DNA of 64,000 nucleotides from Chitinispirillum alkaliphilum (GCA_001045525.1 LDWW01000002.1:186001-250000), one strand, 5' to 3'. Shown: positions 35,024 through 46,100, counted from the first letter of the stretch. The notes: generated from the sequence alone by a model not told the origin. Program-made: numbers and translations.

Positions 35024-36616
35024 TCAGCCAAGTTGTGCGATGATTTTTTCCTTTGGGATCTTTTCCCAATCTCTCCTGATCTGATCAGCACTGAAATTAT
35101 GACACCCCTCATCAGCATTGAATGATTCGCCCATTGAGTCGGCCAAATTTAATTGTTTAATGCAATGAGCAGCATAATACTGAACGATACTATCCATAAG
35201 TTTTCCCTTTTTGTAGGTGTGTTCAGGCATTTCCTCAAGTATTTCCTTAAAAATTGCCCCGGCTCTCTGAATATGGTTCTTAAAATACAGGTGTATACCA
35301 TACTGAAACTTTTCTTTTATGCTGTTTTTGTAATCAATAACTTTTCTGGGATTGTGGGAGTAAACTTCATAAATTTCAATTTTTTTGTTGTACCCTTTTA
35401 CTTTTATAATATCAATTAGTCTGCACTCAGATTTTTCCCCGAGTGCTTCAACAATTTCCTCGGTAATAATGATTTCAAGTCCATAGTATTTGGCAATATG
35501 TTCAAGTCTTGAACATATGTTGACAGCTGCCCCTATATATGTTCTGTCGAGTTTCTGTAACCCTCCAATATTGGCTTCGAGCATAGTGCCTTTTGAAATA
35601 CTTATGACATTGTTGATTTTTTTCATACCGGCGAAAAAAAGCTGCTTATTGTAGATTTGAAGACGTTTTCTCATTTCAACTCCTGCTGAAACCGCCTTAT
35701 CCCCATCAGGAAACACCGCCATCACAGCATCCCCCATAAGCTTGTCCACTTCCCCGTCGAATTCAAATACAGGATTTATCATCATTTCGAAATATTTATT
35801 TATGAACTGAGCCTGGTTTTCGGCATCATCCATTGCAGAAGTCTGCGGTGTAAAATCCCTCATATCACATATCAAAATGGTCTTTTCAACAGTTCTTGGA
35901 CTGAAGTTCCGGGGATCTTTACCATTGTCAATTTCACTAAGAATCGAAGGGCGGACAAATGTGGATATTATCATATTACGGGTAATAAGCTCATTATTTT
36001 TACATTCGAGTATATAACGGTTTCTTTCCGATTCAGCAGCTTTCACCCGTATCGATTCAGCTTCAAGTGATAACAAATAGAATACATTGATTGTTAATTT
36101 AATCAGTCCCAGAAGAATTGAGGAAAACCAGGCTATAGTGAATACTCCAAAGCTTTCCCTGATGATGTTTGGTGCGTTTCCATAATATCCGACATACATT
36201 ATAATTGCAGACATATAACCTAAAGGGAAAAGTACAAGTGGCAAAAATGCCCTTGAAGCAAAAAGTCCATAGAAAATGCCAGCCCACATAAACGAAACAA
36301 ACCAGTAAGTAGAGGAACTGTTCATCAGATACATAAAAGTAAAGAACACCGGCAAAATCAGAAAAAATACAAAATCATAGTACTTTCTGTGAAACCATTT
36401 CAAAGGATCTTTACGGGGAAAGAAGAGAAACGGAAGGGCAAGGAGTGCAGAGACAACACGCAAAGGCAAAGATTCCCATAGCCCCTGAAGTTGGCATGTA
36501 AAGTAGAAAACAATACTAAAGAGAGGGACAATTACACCGGCAACAAAGATAAATTTTTGAGTGATGTAGAAATCTTTGGAAAATAGAATTTTAAAAGCTG
36601 CTTCAGAAAACCTCAT
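35024..36616 (-). CDS. Membrane class III adenylate/guanylate cyclase
   Basis: About 530 residues. The N-terminal third has five or six transmembrane helices. The class III cyclase domain follows a coiled linker. Metal-binding aspartates are in ILICDMRDFT and KLMGDAVMAVF, and the transition-state Asn/Arg pair is in AAVNICSRLE. The residue that is usually aspartate (base recognition, IGDxVN) is alanine here (YIGAAVN), so the substrate base is uncertain. The C-terminal 110 residues are helical, without a known domain. The frame allows a start at 36673; I chose 36616 (GGGA 10 bases upstream) with low certainty. It is divergent from the PilZ-FeeM gene. Confidence 0.82.
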   Translation of the reverse strand: MRFSEAAFKILFSKDFYITQKFIFVAGVIVPLFSIVFYFTCQLQGLWESLPLRVVSALLALPFLFFPRKDPLKWFHRKYYDFVFFLILPVFFTFMYLMNSSSTYWFVSFMWAGIFYGLFASRAFLPLVLFPLGYMSAIIMYVGYYGNAPNIIRESFGVFTIAWFSSILLGLIKLTINVFYLLSLEAESIRVKAAESERNRYILECKNNELITRNMIISTFVRPSILSEIDNGKDPRNFSPRTVEKTILICDMRDFTPQTSAMDDAENQAQFINKYFEMMINPVFEFDGEVDKLMGDAVMAVFPDGDKAVSAGVEMRKRLQIYNKQLFFAGMKKINNVISISKGTMLEANIGGLQKLDRTYIGAAVNICSRLEHIAKYYGLEIIITEEIVEALGEKSECRLIDIIKVKGYNKKIEIYEVYSHNPRKVIDYKNSIKEKFQYGIHLYFKNHIQRAGAIFKEILEEMPEHTYKKGKLMDSIVQYYAAHCIKQLNLADSMGESFNADEGCHNFSADQIRRDWEKIPKEKIIAQLG

Positions 36617-36805
36617 TATACATTTTCCCGTTTTTAAGTTGAAAATAGCATACAATGAATATTTTACAAACAAACATACTTACATTTCCAGTTTTTTTTC
36701 TTTCTTTTTACTTTCTCAAATTATATAATAATACCTACAAATCAACAACCTTTTTTACAAATGTTTTTTTTAGAGTTTACAACAGCTTTCCAGAGTGTCA
36801 AAACC

Positions 36806-37981
36806 ATGAAATTAGAGAAGAGTCAATCCAAAACATACATTACTTACCCCAAAGAAAAGCGTCACCATGACAGGGCATTCCTGACAATAGCGGTGACGGT
36901 TGAGATAGGTGAACAGATAATCCAGTGCGCAGAGTGTTCCAATCTTAGCCAAAACGGGATGCTCATCTATACAGATCAGGACATTTCTGTAGGTACCAGG
37001 GGAACTGTCACTTTGACAAAAAAGTGTTCCAAACGCAACTACACATTCTCAGCAGCCTTTGAAGTTGTCCGTAAAGAGAAAAATAAAACCTACAAATATG
37101 GTTTAGGTATAAAGTTCAGGCAGCTGCACGAGGAAGATGAAAAATCGCTTCGCTACATACTCGATTACTCATTAACACGTGCTTTCAGGAAAAAGTTCTT
37201 CACTATCAACAAAAATGCTAAAGAACTTCATTTTAAAATTGCGGATACAAAAGAAGAGCTGGAACAGGCATTTAACATTGTACACGACACATATGTTAAG
37301 GAGGGGTATATTGACCCCCAGCCCTATGGAATGAGACTATCAATCTATCACAGCCTTCCCTTTACAACCACATTCGTCGGAAAATCCGATGATGAGGTAA
37401 TTATCACCTGCACCTTGTTTCTTGAGTCTGAGCTGGGGTTACCAATTGATAAGATGTTCTCCGAAGAAATCAACAAACTTCGAAAAAACCAGAGATTAAT
37501 CGCCGAGATCGGGGCGTTTGCAGTCAGGCCCGGGCAGAAAAACCAAAATGTAAATAATGTGATTCACCTGCACAAAATGATCATCGAATATGCTACCAAA
37601 TTTTTCAATATCGATGATCTTGTCATAACTATAAACCCCAAACATCAGGGATATTACAAATATGTTTGGCTTTTTGACCGTATTGGCCAGGAAAAAAGAT
37701 ACGCAGCTTTGAAAAACCAACCAGTGATTGCACTGCGTTATAATTTGAGAACAAAGGAGAAACAGGTTAAGGAGAGCTATAGTGATGCTCCCCCGGAACG
37801 GAATCTTCACCATTTTGTATACGAGAAAAAATGCAAATCCTTTGAGTGGCCCACTACACAAGCCGCACCTTCAGTTGTTTGGGACAGAAGTTTGTTAACA
37901 TATTTTTTTGAAGAAAAAACATCTATCTTTCATGATACAAGTAAAGAGGTTTTAGCCAAAATCTTAAAGTTCTATGACTGA
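36806..37981 (+). CDS. PilZ domain fused to a FeeM-like N-acyl amino acid synthase domain
   Basis: About 391 residues. The N-terminal PilZ domain has the c-di-GMP motifs R19xxxR23 (RHHDR) and N46xSxxG51 (NLSQNG). The GNAT-like C-terminal domain (about 150-345) carries the features of FeeM N-acyltransferases. These include AFNIVHDTYVKEGYIDPQPYGMRL, SELGLPIDKMF, LIAEIGAFAV, DDLVITINPKHQGYYK and PVIALRYNL. FeeM enzymes move an acyl chain from an acyl carrier protein onto an amino acid. A dedicated ACP gene lies 2 kb away, which supports that chemistry here. The frame opens at 36761, but the ATG at 36806 with AGAG upstream is a better start. Confidence 0.85.
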   Translation: MKLEKSQSKTYITYPKEKRHHDRAFLTIAVTVEIGEQIIQCAECSNLSQNGMLIYTDQDISVGTRGTVTLTKKCSKRNYTFSAAFEVVRKEKNKTYKYGLGIKFRQLHEEDEKSLRYILDYSLTRAFRKKFFTINKNAKELHFKIADTKEELEQAFNIVHDTYVKEGYIDPQPYGMRLSIYHSLPFTTTFVGKSDDEVIITCTLFLESELGLPIDKMFSEEINKLRKNQRLIAEIGAFAVRPGQKNQNVNNVIHLHKMIIEYATKFFNIDDLVITINPKHQGYYKYVWLFDRIGQEKRYAALKNQPVIALRYNLRTKEKQVKESYSDAPPERNLHHFVYEKKCKSFEWPTTQAAPSVVWDRSLLTYFFEEKTSIFHDTSKEVLAKILKFYD

Positions 37982-38001
37982 TCACAAAGGAGTTCAACCA
38001 T

Positions 38002-38778
38002 ATGTACACAGCTCTCAATTTCGTTAACTCCAATTATCTGCACAACATTTCAGATTTCTTTTTAAATTTGAAAAAGAGATCATACGAGTTAATGAATTTT
38101 CGCAAAGGGGCAAAACTTTTGGATGTGGGTTGTGGGCCCGGTATTGACACAATCTCCTTAGCAGATTGCAAGGCACAACCAGATTTTGTTGCAGGGATTG
38201 ACTTTGACAGGGAAATGGTTACTGAAGCTCACTGTAATGCCCGTAAACTTTCACTCAAAACATCTCTTCTTTATGCACAGGCAGTGTCTCAAAATTTACC
38301 GTTTAAAAGTGATAGTTTTGATGCAGTTCGATCCGAAAGGATGCTCCAACACCACCCATCACCCCAAAAGGCTGTAAATGAAATGGTGAGAGTGTGCCGT
38401 AAAGAAGGCACTGTTGTAATAATAGATTGCGACCACAGCTCACTATCGATCAACACTAATTTGACGGAAACTGAATGGAAACTCCGCCGGTTCAGAACCG
38501 ATTACCTTCCTAACGGATATGCTGGAAGAGCACTATATGGTCAACTTCATGATGCAGGTGTTAGTAACATAGCAATTGAACTTCACCCGGCATATGTGTT
38601 TAGTTTTCAACAATACCGCGCTCTCACACGAATGGAGAAAATCGAACTTGAAGCGCTTCAAAACGGAGTAATCGATAAAAGAGAACTGGAAGCTTATAAT
38701 ATTGATCTGATGAGAAGAGAATCTGAAGGCAGCTTTATGGCATATATGGTTATGATGGTAGTTTACGGAGAAAAATAA
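38002..38778 (+). CDS. Class I SAM-dependent methyltransferase
   Basis: A 258-residue protein with SAM motif I LLDVGCGPGIDT (about 39-50), an acidic GIDFD loop and the SFDAVRSERMLQHHPSPQKAVNEMVRVCRKEG segment typical of small-molecule methyltransferases. AAAGGAG lies 9 bases before the ATG. It is 20 bases after the PilZ-FeeM gene and on the same strand, so it is probably co-transcribed and may methylate the acylated product. The target atom cannot be told from sequence. Confidence 0.88.
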   Translation: MYTALNFVNSNYLHNISDFFLNLKKRSYELMNFRKGAKLLDVGCGPGIDTISLADCKAQPDFVAGIDFDREMVTEAHCNARKLSLKTSLLYAQAVSQNLPFKSDSFDAVRSERMLQHHPSPQKAVNEMVRVCRKEGTVVIIDCDHSSLSINTNLTETEWKLRRFRTDYLPNGYAGRALYGQLHDAGVSNIAIELHPAYVFSFQQYRALTRMEKIELEALQNGVIDKRELEAYNIDLMRRESEGSFMAYMVMMVVYGEK

Positions 38779-38903
38779 GAAGCACCGGCATCTGACCCAA
38801 TTGTTTCTCTGTAGGAAATCGAAATACTTATAGAGGGGTGAAACGAGAGGTTTCTACTTCTTCTGTGTGTACTGGGGCGTAGTCACAGCAAAGAGGGGGT
38901 AAA

Positions 38904-39137
38904 ATGTCAGATAATGTAAATCCAATAGATGTTGAGCAGTTCCTGCAAAAAACCGATTTCCCTGCTGATAAAGACAAACTTGTATCTTTTGCCAAAAATC
39001 AACATGCACCGGAACCGGTTATAAACGCACTACAGAGCATTCCTGATAGGCAATACTCTAATCCACAGGAGGCAGCCCGGGAAACTTTTTCATCCAAAGA
39101 TGAAGGTCCAATGGGAATAGATTCATGTGAAGACTAA
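38904..39137 (+). CDS. DUF2795-family small protein
   Basis: A 77-residue protein. It matches the DUF2795 pattern: FLQKTDFPADKDKLVSFAKNQHAPEPVINALQSIPDRQYSNPQEA. The family has no known function; it is common in diverse bacteria and may be a small regulator or stress protein. GAGGGGG precedes the ATG. It is 125 bases after the methyltransferase and may have its own promoter. Confidence 0.82.
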   Translation: MSDNVNPIDVEQFLQKTDFPADKDKLVSFAKNQHAPEPVINALQSIPDRQYSNPQEAARETFSSKDEGPMGIDSCED

Positions 39138-39140
39138 AAA

Positions 39141-39174
39141 TATTAAGCGGCCATTGTAAAAGGGCCGCTTAATA
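39141..39174. terminator. Bidirectional hairpin between convergent genes
   Basis: A perfect 12-bp stem (TATTAAGCGGCC with GGCCGCTTAATA, 10-base loop). On the minus strand the last stem bases run into TTTTTAG, so it ends the oadGAB transcript. It also sits 4 bases after the DUF2795 stop. Confidence 0.7.
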
Positions 39175-39215
39175 TAATAAGGTAAATCAACAAAAAACGA
39201 TTTTCAGTATCGATC

Positions 39216-40355
39216 CTATCCGAATATAGCCAGCAATACTCCGGCAGCAACAGCCGATCCTATCACACCAGATACGTTTGGCCCCATCGCATGCATAATA
39301 AGAAAATTGTACGGATCGGACTCAAGGCCGATTTTGTTTGTTATCCTTGCCGCCATCGGAACAGCTGAAACTCCCGCAGATCCAATCAAGGGATTGATTT
39401 TATGCTTAAGGAACAGATTCATGAATTTTGCCATCAGTACACCTGACATGGTACCAATTGCAAATGCAAATAATCCAAGAACTATTATCCCAAGTGTCTG
39501 AATGCTGAGAAATTCCGCGGCATTGAGCTGGGATCCAACTGCCAGACCAAGAAAAATGGTTACAATGTTTATCAGCTCATTTTTTGCTGTCTCTGCAAGC
39601 CTGTTAGCCCTGCCACATTCATTTAGAAGATTTCCAAACATAAGAGCACCGATGAGCGGAGTTGCAGCCGGTATGAAGAGCGCACAAAGCAGAAGAACAG
39701 TTAAAGAAAACAGTATTTTTTCCAGTTTAGATACATGACGCAACTGGGTCATTTTTATTTTCCGTTCTTCAACCGTTGTGAACAAACGCATAATCGGAGG
39801 CTGGACAATGGGTACCAATGCCATATAGGAATAAGCGGCAACCGCAATCGCGCCTAAAAGCTCCGGCGAAAGACGTGAAGAGATAAATATTGCGGTAGGA
39901 CCATCAGCCCCTCCGATAATACCTATTGAAGCAGCCTGTGGCAAACTAAAACCCATTCCCGGTATTATAATTGCACCCAATACAGTGGTGAAAATACCAA
40001 TTTGTGCCGCTGCACCCAGCAAAGCAAGCCGCGGGTTTGCTATCAGAGGACCAAAATCAGTCATTGCCCCCACACCCATAAAAATGAACAGGGGAAAAAG
40101 ACCTGTAGCAATTCCAAATTCATAGATATAATATAGAAAACCACCAGGATCTGATATGCCGGCTATAGGGATGTTGGACAGCAAACCTCCAAATCCGATA
40201 GGGATCAGAAGTAACGGTTCAAACCCCTTTGCCACCGCCAGATATATAAGACCAAGACAGATGGTTATCATCAACAGATTTGCTATCCCCAGATTTGCAA
40301 ATCCAGTACTGGCCAAGATATTACTAAAAAGATTAGCTATATCCAATTCCTGCAT
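39216..40355 (-). CDS. oadB: Sodium-pumping oxaloacetate decarboxylase, beta subunit
   Basis: The membrane subunit that decarboxylates carboxybiotin and exports Na+. About 379 residues with nine or more hydrophobic helices. Signatures are [35 protein letters not shown] and [24 protein letters not shown] moved the start to the ATG at 40355, which has AAGGAG 7 bases upstream. The longer frame (to 40406) would overlap oadA and begins with an unrelated sequence. It is the last gene of oadG-oadA-oadB. Methylmalonyl-CoA or glutaconyl-CoA decarboxylase beta subunits are close relatives, but the OadA-type alpha subunit argues for oxaloacetate. Confidence 0.94.
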   Translation of the reverse strand: MQELDIANLFSNILASTGFANLGIANLLMITICLGLIYLAVAKGFEPLLLIPIGFGGLLSNIPIAGISDPGGFLYYIYEFGIATGLFPLFIFMGVGAMTDFGPLIANPRLALLGAAAQIGIFTTVLGAIIIPGMGFSLPQAASIGIIGGADGPTAIFISSRLSPELLGAIAVAAYSYMALVPIVQPPIMRLFTTVEERKIKMTQLRHVSKLEKILFSLTVLLLCALFIPAATPLIGALMFGNLLNECGRANRLAETAKNELINIVTIFLGLAVGSQLNAAEFLSIQTLGIIVLGLFAFAIGTMSGVLMAKFMNLFLKHKINPLIGSAGVSAVPMAARITNKIGLESDPYNFLIMHAMGPNVSGVIGSAVAAGVLLAIFG

Positions 40356-40377
40356 TTTTAAACTCCTTGCTTCCCAA

Positions 40378-42171
40378 TTATCCCAACAAAGCCAATACCT
40401 GATCACCTACTACCGAATCACCAGGTTTGACATTCACCGATATCAAGAGTCCGTTACGAGGCGCTTTCACCTCTGTTTCCATCTTCATTGCTTCAATAAT
40501 CATTATAACTTCATTTTTAACTACCCGTTTTCCGGATTCTCTCAATACTTTGACAATCGTTCCAGGGAAGGGAGTTTTGATTTCAAGAGCATCAGCAGTG
40601 GGCTCGGCAACCTTCTGGGTCGAATCTTCCACACCCTCTGCAACACAAACATCGAACTTCTTACCATCAACAGTAATACAGTTATCCTTACAAATAACCG
40701 GGTACCTTTTGCCATTTATCGTTACCAGAAAAGTGTCCGAAGAGGAAGTTTTTTTCTCCTGTGCTTTCACCATTTTACGTACACCGATTTTTCCATTACC
40801 CTTGAGGAATTCAATTCCCTTGTCCTTGCAGGTGGCAACTATAAATATGTTTTCTTCAGATATATCCAGTCCGTTCTCTTTAAGCTGAGCTTTTGCCGGC
40901 TCGACACCCTTGGACTTGTCATTATCATTAATGTCGACGACTTTTCGATCAGTCGGCTCAAGCCCCAGTTTTTCAGAAGCCAGCTTAACAAGCTCCGGAT
41001 CCGGTGGCACAGGGGTTTTCCCAAAATAACCGAGAATCATCTTACCGTAACCCTCCGCGAACTTCTCCCACGGCCCAAACATCACGTTGTTAAAAGCCTG
41101 CTGAAAATAAAACTGTGACACGGGAGTAACCGAAGTTCCAAATCCTCCCCTGCAGACAACCTCGCTCATTGCCTTTATAACCTTAGGATACTTATCAAGC
41201 ATATCATTGTCGCGCATCATCTGGGTGTTGGCTGTCAGCGCCCCGCCCGGCATCGGTGAAAAGGGGATTACAGAAGATACAGCCAGCGCTTCCGGAGGGA
41301 AGAAATAATCTTTCATACACTCGGTGAAGATCTCCTCCGTCTCAAGAATAGCATCCATATCAAAACCCAAGTCGTAGTCACTGCCCTTAAGAGCATGCAT
41401 CATGGTTAATATATCAGGCGAACTTGTTCCACCCGAAAGCGGGGAAAGCGAAAGATCTATCCCATCAACCCCGGCTTCAATCGCTGCCATGTAAGCTGCA
41501 ACTGAGGTCCCCGCTGTTTCGTGAGTATGAAACCGAATCTCAACTTCCGGAGGCAACAGCTTGCGGGCAATCTTGATAGTCTCATGAACTTTACCCGGAT
41601 TGGCAGTCCCGGATGCATCCTTGAAGCAGACAGAATTATACGGAATACCCGATTCAACAATGCGTCGTAATGTAGCTTCATAAAAGGACACATCATGTGC
41701 CCCCTCACAGCCGGGTGGCAGATCCATAACGGTAACACAAATTTCATGTTTCAAACCATTATCAACAATGCAGCGACCACTGTAATCGAGATTATCCACA
41801 TCATTGAGTGCATCAAAATTTCTGATAGTGGTCGTACCATATTTTTTAAAAAGTTTTGCATGAAGATTAATAATTTCACTGGGCTGGGATTCCAGTCCTA
41901 CCACGTTCACACCACGGGCGAGAGTCTGAAGATTTATATCTGGTCCTACGATCTCTCTGAAACGGGCCATATTTTCGAAGGCATTTTCATTGGAGTAGAA
42001 AAACGAGCTCTGAAATGTAGCCCCACCCCCGAATTCGAAATGATCGATACCTGCTTTTACCGCTGCCTCAATTGCAGGAATATAATCCTTCATGAATACC
42101 CTGGCTCCCAGTACTGACTGAAAACCATCCCGAAAAGCTGTACACATTACCTTGATTCTCTTTGTAGCCAT
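40378..42171 (-). CDS. oadA: Oxaloacetate decarboxylase alpha subunit (carboxyltransferase + biotin carrier)
   Basis: A 597-residue protein that moves the carboxyl group of oxaloacetate to biotin. The N-terminal TIM barrel has [16 protein letters not shown], the metal ligands in HTHETAG and the [17 protein letters not shown] loop. A carboxylase-association region follows. The C-terminal biotinyl domain has the acceptor lysine K563 in EAMKMET. A Glu/Thr-rich linker separates the two (about 490-525). It lies 22 bases before oadB and 14 after oadG, forming one operon. A pyruvate carboxylase B subunit looks similar; the oadB and oadG neighbours decide for the Na+ pump. Confidence 0.95.
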   Translation of the reverse strand: MATKRIKVMCTAFRDGFQSVLGARVFMKDYIPAIEAAVKAGIDHFEFGGGATFQSSFFYSNENAFENMARFREIVGPDINLQTLARGVNVVGLESQPSEIINLHAKLFKKYGTTTIRNFDALNDVDNLDYSGRCIVDNGLKHEICVTVMDLPPGCEGAHDVSFYEATLRRIVESGIPYNSVCFKDASGTANPGKVHETIKIARKLLPPEVEIRFHTHETAGTSVAAYMAAIEAGVDGIDLSLSPLSGGTSSPDILTMMHALKGSDYDLGFDMDAILETEEIFTECMKDYFFPPEALAVSSVIPFSPMPGGALTANTQMMRDNDMLDKYPKVIKAMSEVVCRGGFGTSVTPVSQFYFQQAFNNVMFGPWEKFAEGYGKMILGYFGKTPVPPDPELVKLASEKLGLEPTDRKVVDINDNDKSKGVEPAKAQLKENGLDISEENIFIVATCKDKGIEFLKGNGKIGVRKMVKAQEKKTSSSDTFLVTINGKRYPVICKDNCITVDGKKFDVCVAEGVEDSTQKVAEPTADALEIKTPFPGTIVKVLRESGKRVVKNEVIMIIEAMKMETEVKAPRNGLLISVNVKPGDSVVGDQVLALLG

Positions 42172-42185
42172 TACTCATGCTCCTC

Positions 42186-42386
42186 CTATGCTCTGTTCCT
42201 GATGGCTACAGCAATAGCTGCTACCATTTTCAGTTCCTCTTCTGACAGCTCTGTTTTTTGTTCCAATTTTTCCGGAAAAAAATGCCAGACCAATTTACTC
42301 ATTGCGGTTAAAACGAGTACCATTGTAGTCAAAAACAGGAACACGATACCGATACCCACAACTGCAAGAACTAAACCCTCAATCAT
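42186..42386 (-). CDS. oadG: Oxaloacetate decarboxylase gamma subunit
   Basis: A 66-residue subunit that joins the alpha and beta subunits. It is one transmembrane helix (about 3-30, LVLAVVGIGIVFLFLTTMVLVL) and a short polar tail (EELKMVAAIAVAIRNRA), the OadG pattern. The start is the ATG at 42386, because everything upstream in frame is non-coding in character and the helix begins right after it. GGGG is 9 bases upstream. First gene of the oadGAB operon. Confidence 0.88.
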   Translation of the reverse strand: MIEGLVLAVVGIGIVFLFLTTMVLVLTAMSKLVWHFFPEKLEQKTELSEEELKMVAAIAVAIRNRA

Positions 42387-43138
42387 GACTGAAACCCCAT
42401 TATACTCATGAAATAGACACCACTTTACAACAATATTATAGAATAAGAAATATAACCCACTGCAGCCAAAATTGAAATAGTTTATTATATCTTTGTTTTT
42501 TTTTCCTGAGCTGGTAACAGACTGACATTTACCAGAAAAAACCCTGTAAAAATTGGACATAGACTGCTGCGGAACAAATCTATTGGCACACTGTAAACGT
42601 GCCGAGTCACTTAGAGTTCTTCTGCAGTGTGCATGATGTGATTCGGACATGTGCAGCTCAGTTATGATGATTTTGCCTATTCTGCTCACACTTGTAAGTC
42701 TATCATTACAAGGTCCAAAAGTTAGGGATTGTAAAATTTCTTATGAATGACTTGTTCTGGTAACCTGATTGATACAGAATGACTTAAGGGGTCTGTCCAT
42801 ATCAGATTTTTTTACCAGGCCAGTCCATGGGGGATCAAACATGGGCCTTGACCCCGTTGCTCAGGTTCTTCCTTCTGGCCAGGGTAAAAGCAGTTCGTGA
42901 CATGGCCAGAAGCGCGCGTTTACAATATTAATGTTTCCTGGTTAATAGTGATCATGTGGATTCTTTTAGAGTCAAGCGTTACCGGAAGCATACGGTGCGG
43001 GAATTGTCAGTGAACATAAAAGAGTACAGATTTAGAGATCAAAGGTATGTACTTGGGTCTGAGAAAGCAGCTTCGGCAGGCAATTAAAAGTATTGCTTTT
43101 TTTAAACCTGTGCGAACACTTCCCGGCCAAAAGGGTCT
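42387..43138. other. 750-bp spacer without a recognised gene
   Basis: This stretch holds the oadG promoter and the 3' flank of the large kinase. Several short frames exist, but none has a ribosome site plus protein-like composition. A locally GC-richer part, about 42790-42930, differs from its AT-rich surroundings and reads like degraded coding DNA (for example LRFFLLARVKAVRDMARSARLQY then stop on the plus strand). I could not assign it. Confidence 0.3.
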
Positions 43139-46100
43139 TTATTGCAGAGTAAAGTAAAAGGTGGCTCCCCTGTCCGGTTCTCCTTCTGCCCATACATTGC
43201 CACCATGCCTGCTGATTACCCGCTGAACGATTGATAATCCCACACCCGTGCCACTGAACTCTTTTTCTGTATGAACCCGTTTGAAAGGCTCGAATATTTT
43301 TTGTGCGAACTGCATATCAAAGCCAACGCCATTGTCTTTAACATAAAAGACAGTCTTACCCTCTATTTGCATCATTCCAAATTCGATTCTGGTTAACGAC
43401 CGTTTTGAGGTGAATTTCCAGGCATTGCGCAGAAGATTTTCGATCGCCACATGTATCATCCTCGGATCTGCATATGCATGAACATTCTCCTGAACAAGAA
43501 ATTCGGTCTTACGATGAGACTCAAGTTCTTTTAATTCGTTGAGATGCTCCCAAACCAAAAGGCTCAGGTTTACATTTTCGCGTTCAAGCTTATGCCTTCC
43601 TATGCGGGATAAACTAAGCATATCATCAATTAACTGCTGCATTTTTTTTACGCTGTCTGCAATCCGCCTCAGAAAATCCTGCCCCTGCGCATCGAGATTA
43701 TCTGAGTAATCCTCCAAAACAAACTCGCTGAAATTTCCAATCACACTAAGAGGATTGCGAAGATCGTGTGAGACAGAGTATGAGAATGCTTCAAGATCTT
43801 TGTTGGCGGCAGCCAGCTCCCCGGTTCTGCTTTTAAGTTCTGCCTCTGCCTTTTTTCGTTCTGTGATATCTTCTATGATTGCGATCTCGTAGTCAGGCCG
43901 CCCCTGTTCATCGTTGACAAGAGAAAGTGTCAGACGTGCCCAGACATGATGACCTTTCTTATGGATAAATCTTTTCTCAACAGAATAGCTCTCAAGATCA
44001 CCTGCAGCCATCTGCTTGAATGGTACCAGGTCAAGGTCGATATCCTCAGGATGGGTGATTTCAGGCCACGGCGTAGCCTTTAACTCATCAGCGCTGTAAC
44101 CAAGCATATCGCAAAAAGCCGTATTTACATCTATCCACCGTGCATCATCAAACCTAACCCTTCCAATACCCACCCCCGCCTGCTCGAATATGGCCCTGAA
44201 CTTCTCCTCACTTTTGCGCAGTTCCTGTCCAGCCAGCTTCAGCCCAGTAATATCCTGATTCACTTCAACGGCACGAATTATTCGGCCCTCAGGATCCCTG
44301 ATCGGTGCAGCGATTGCAAGGATCGTTGCAGGAGTTCCATCCAATCGTCTTATGTCTATGATCTCCCCTTTGACCGTTTCACCCTCTTGGACAGCGCGGG
44401 CCAGAGGCCACTCCTGAGGCTTGAGCTGTTTTCCAGTGTCTGGATGGTATCCGGTAAACCCGCTGTATTCTGATATTGTTTCCGCCTTCTGAACTGCACC
44501 TCCCCATATATCGCATCCCGCAGGATTGACCTCCAGGATTTTACCATCCGGTTCGGCAATGAAAAGCCCCACCGGCAGGGTGGAAAGGATAGTTTGCAGA
44601 AGCTCCCTTTCGTTACGCAATTCCTTTTCTGCCTGCTTGCGATCTGTGATATCGGTGAAAATTGCCACAAACTCCATATGAGCAGGACTGTAGGCATATA
44701 TGTAGAGCCATTTTTTTGCATATTCGAAATTGACCTCAAACTGCATATCTCCACCCTCGAGAGCCACTTTTCCGTAGTTTCCGATGAAATCGAAATAAAA
44801 CTCCTCTATACCCGGAAATACTTCTGTGACCCGCTTCCCCTCTACATCCTTTTTTTCTACCCCCAGTAGTTCTGTGTAAGCTTCATTTATCTGGATTACA
44901 GAATAATCGACAGGTTTCCCCTGCTCATTGACTATTGTTTTGCAGTGTGCTATTCCGAACGTTTTATTATTGAAAAGCGCAGAATATCGCTGCTCATTTG
45001 CGCGCAGAGCCTCTTCAAAATGCTTGCGCTCCGTAAGATCAAGCATCGAACCAATCATCCGATACGCTCTGCCGTTTTCATCCCTGGCAATATGACCGCG
45101 ATCCAAAAACTCCCGGTATGGCCCCCCGATGGGACCAAAACGATATTCACTACTCCAGAAATCCTGTCCCCTGCTTATTGATTGATGAATGCTTGTCAGC
45201 ACCCGATCCTTGTCAAGAGGATGTATATGCTCATACCAGCTATCTGCTGTGGCGGGCATTTCGTTTCTATTTTTCTTTGTCACCGACTCTATTGCTTCAT
45301 TCCACTCAAACTGATTCGTGAGGAGATTCCAGTCCCAAATAATATCATGAGTCGCTCTGTTTACCAGATGGTAGCGCTCTTCAATTTCTTTAAGTCTCTG
45401 CTGAACCACTTTGAGATCGTTTATATATGTACTCGTTCCAAACCACCTGGTGATTTTCCCCTGCTCATTGCGCACCGGAAAAGCTCTTCCTATGAACCAG
45501 TGATAAGTGTTATCACTGGCTCTTCTGAAACGATATTCTATTTCATAGGGCGTTCCTGTTTTAAGGCAGTTATTCCAGACCTCAAGAGTGCGCTGGTAGT
45601 CATCAGGATGAAGCAGATTTGCCCACAGCTCTCCGCTTGTCTCACCCGGTTTGGTGCCTGTAAACTCGTACCATCTGCTGTTAAAATACTCATGGTACCC
45701 GTCTGGCCTTGTGACCCAGACAAGCTGAGGGAGAACTTCTGCAAGCTGACGGAACTGGAATTCGCTCTCTTCAAGGGCTTTCTCTGCCTTTATACGCTCT
45801 GAGACATCTCTGTAAAAAACAGAAATCCCATCAGGGGTGGGAAAAGCACGTACCTCAACCCAAATGTCAAAACCGGAATGGTATGAAGTAAATGTTTCCG
45901 GTTTCCTGGTCTTTAATATGTTCTCATAGTGACGAATCGTTTTGTAAGACTCTTTATCAGAATACACTTCTCGAACATTTCTGCCCAACAGTCTCTCACG
46001 CCCGATCTTCTGAAGCTTCTCTGCAGTATTATTGACATAGGTATAGCGGAGTTTATGATCAAAACTGACAAATGCATCAGGGATGCTTTCGAGAACCCGT

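Noticed and set aside
42387-42689. Upstream extension of the oadG frame to 167 codons
   Set aside because: The added 101 residues look non-coding (Cys/His/Ser-rich, no conserved part), while the OadG helix begins directly after the ATG at 42386.
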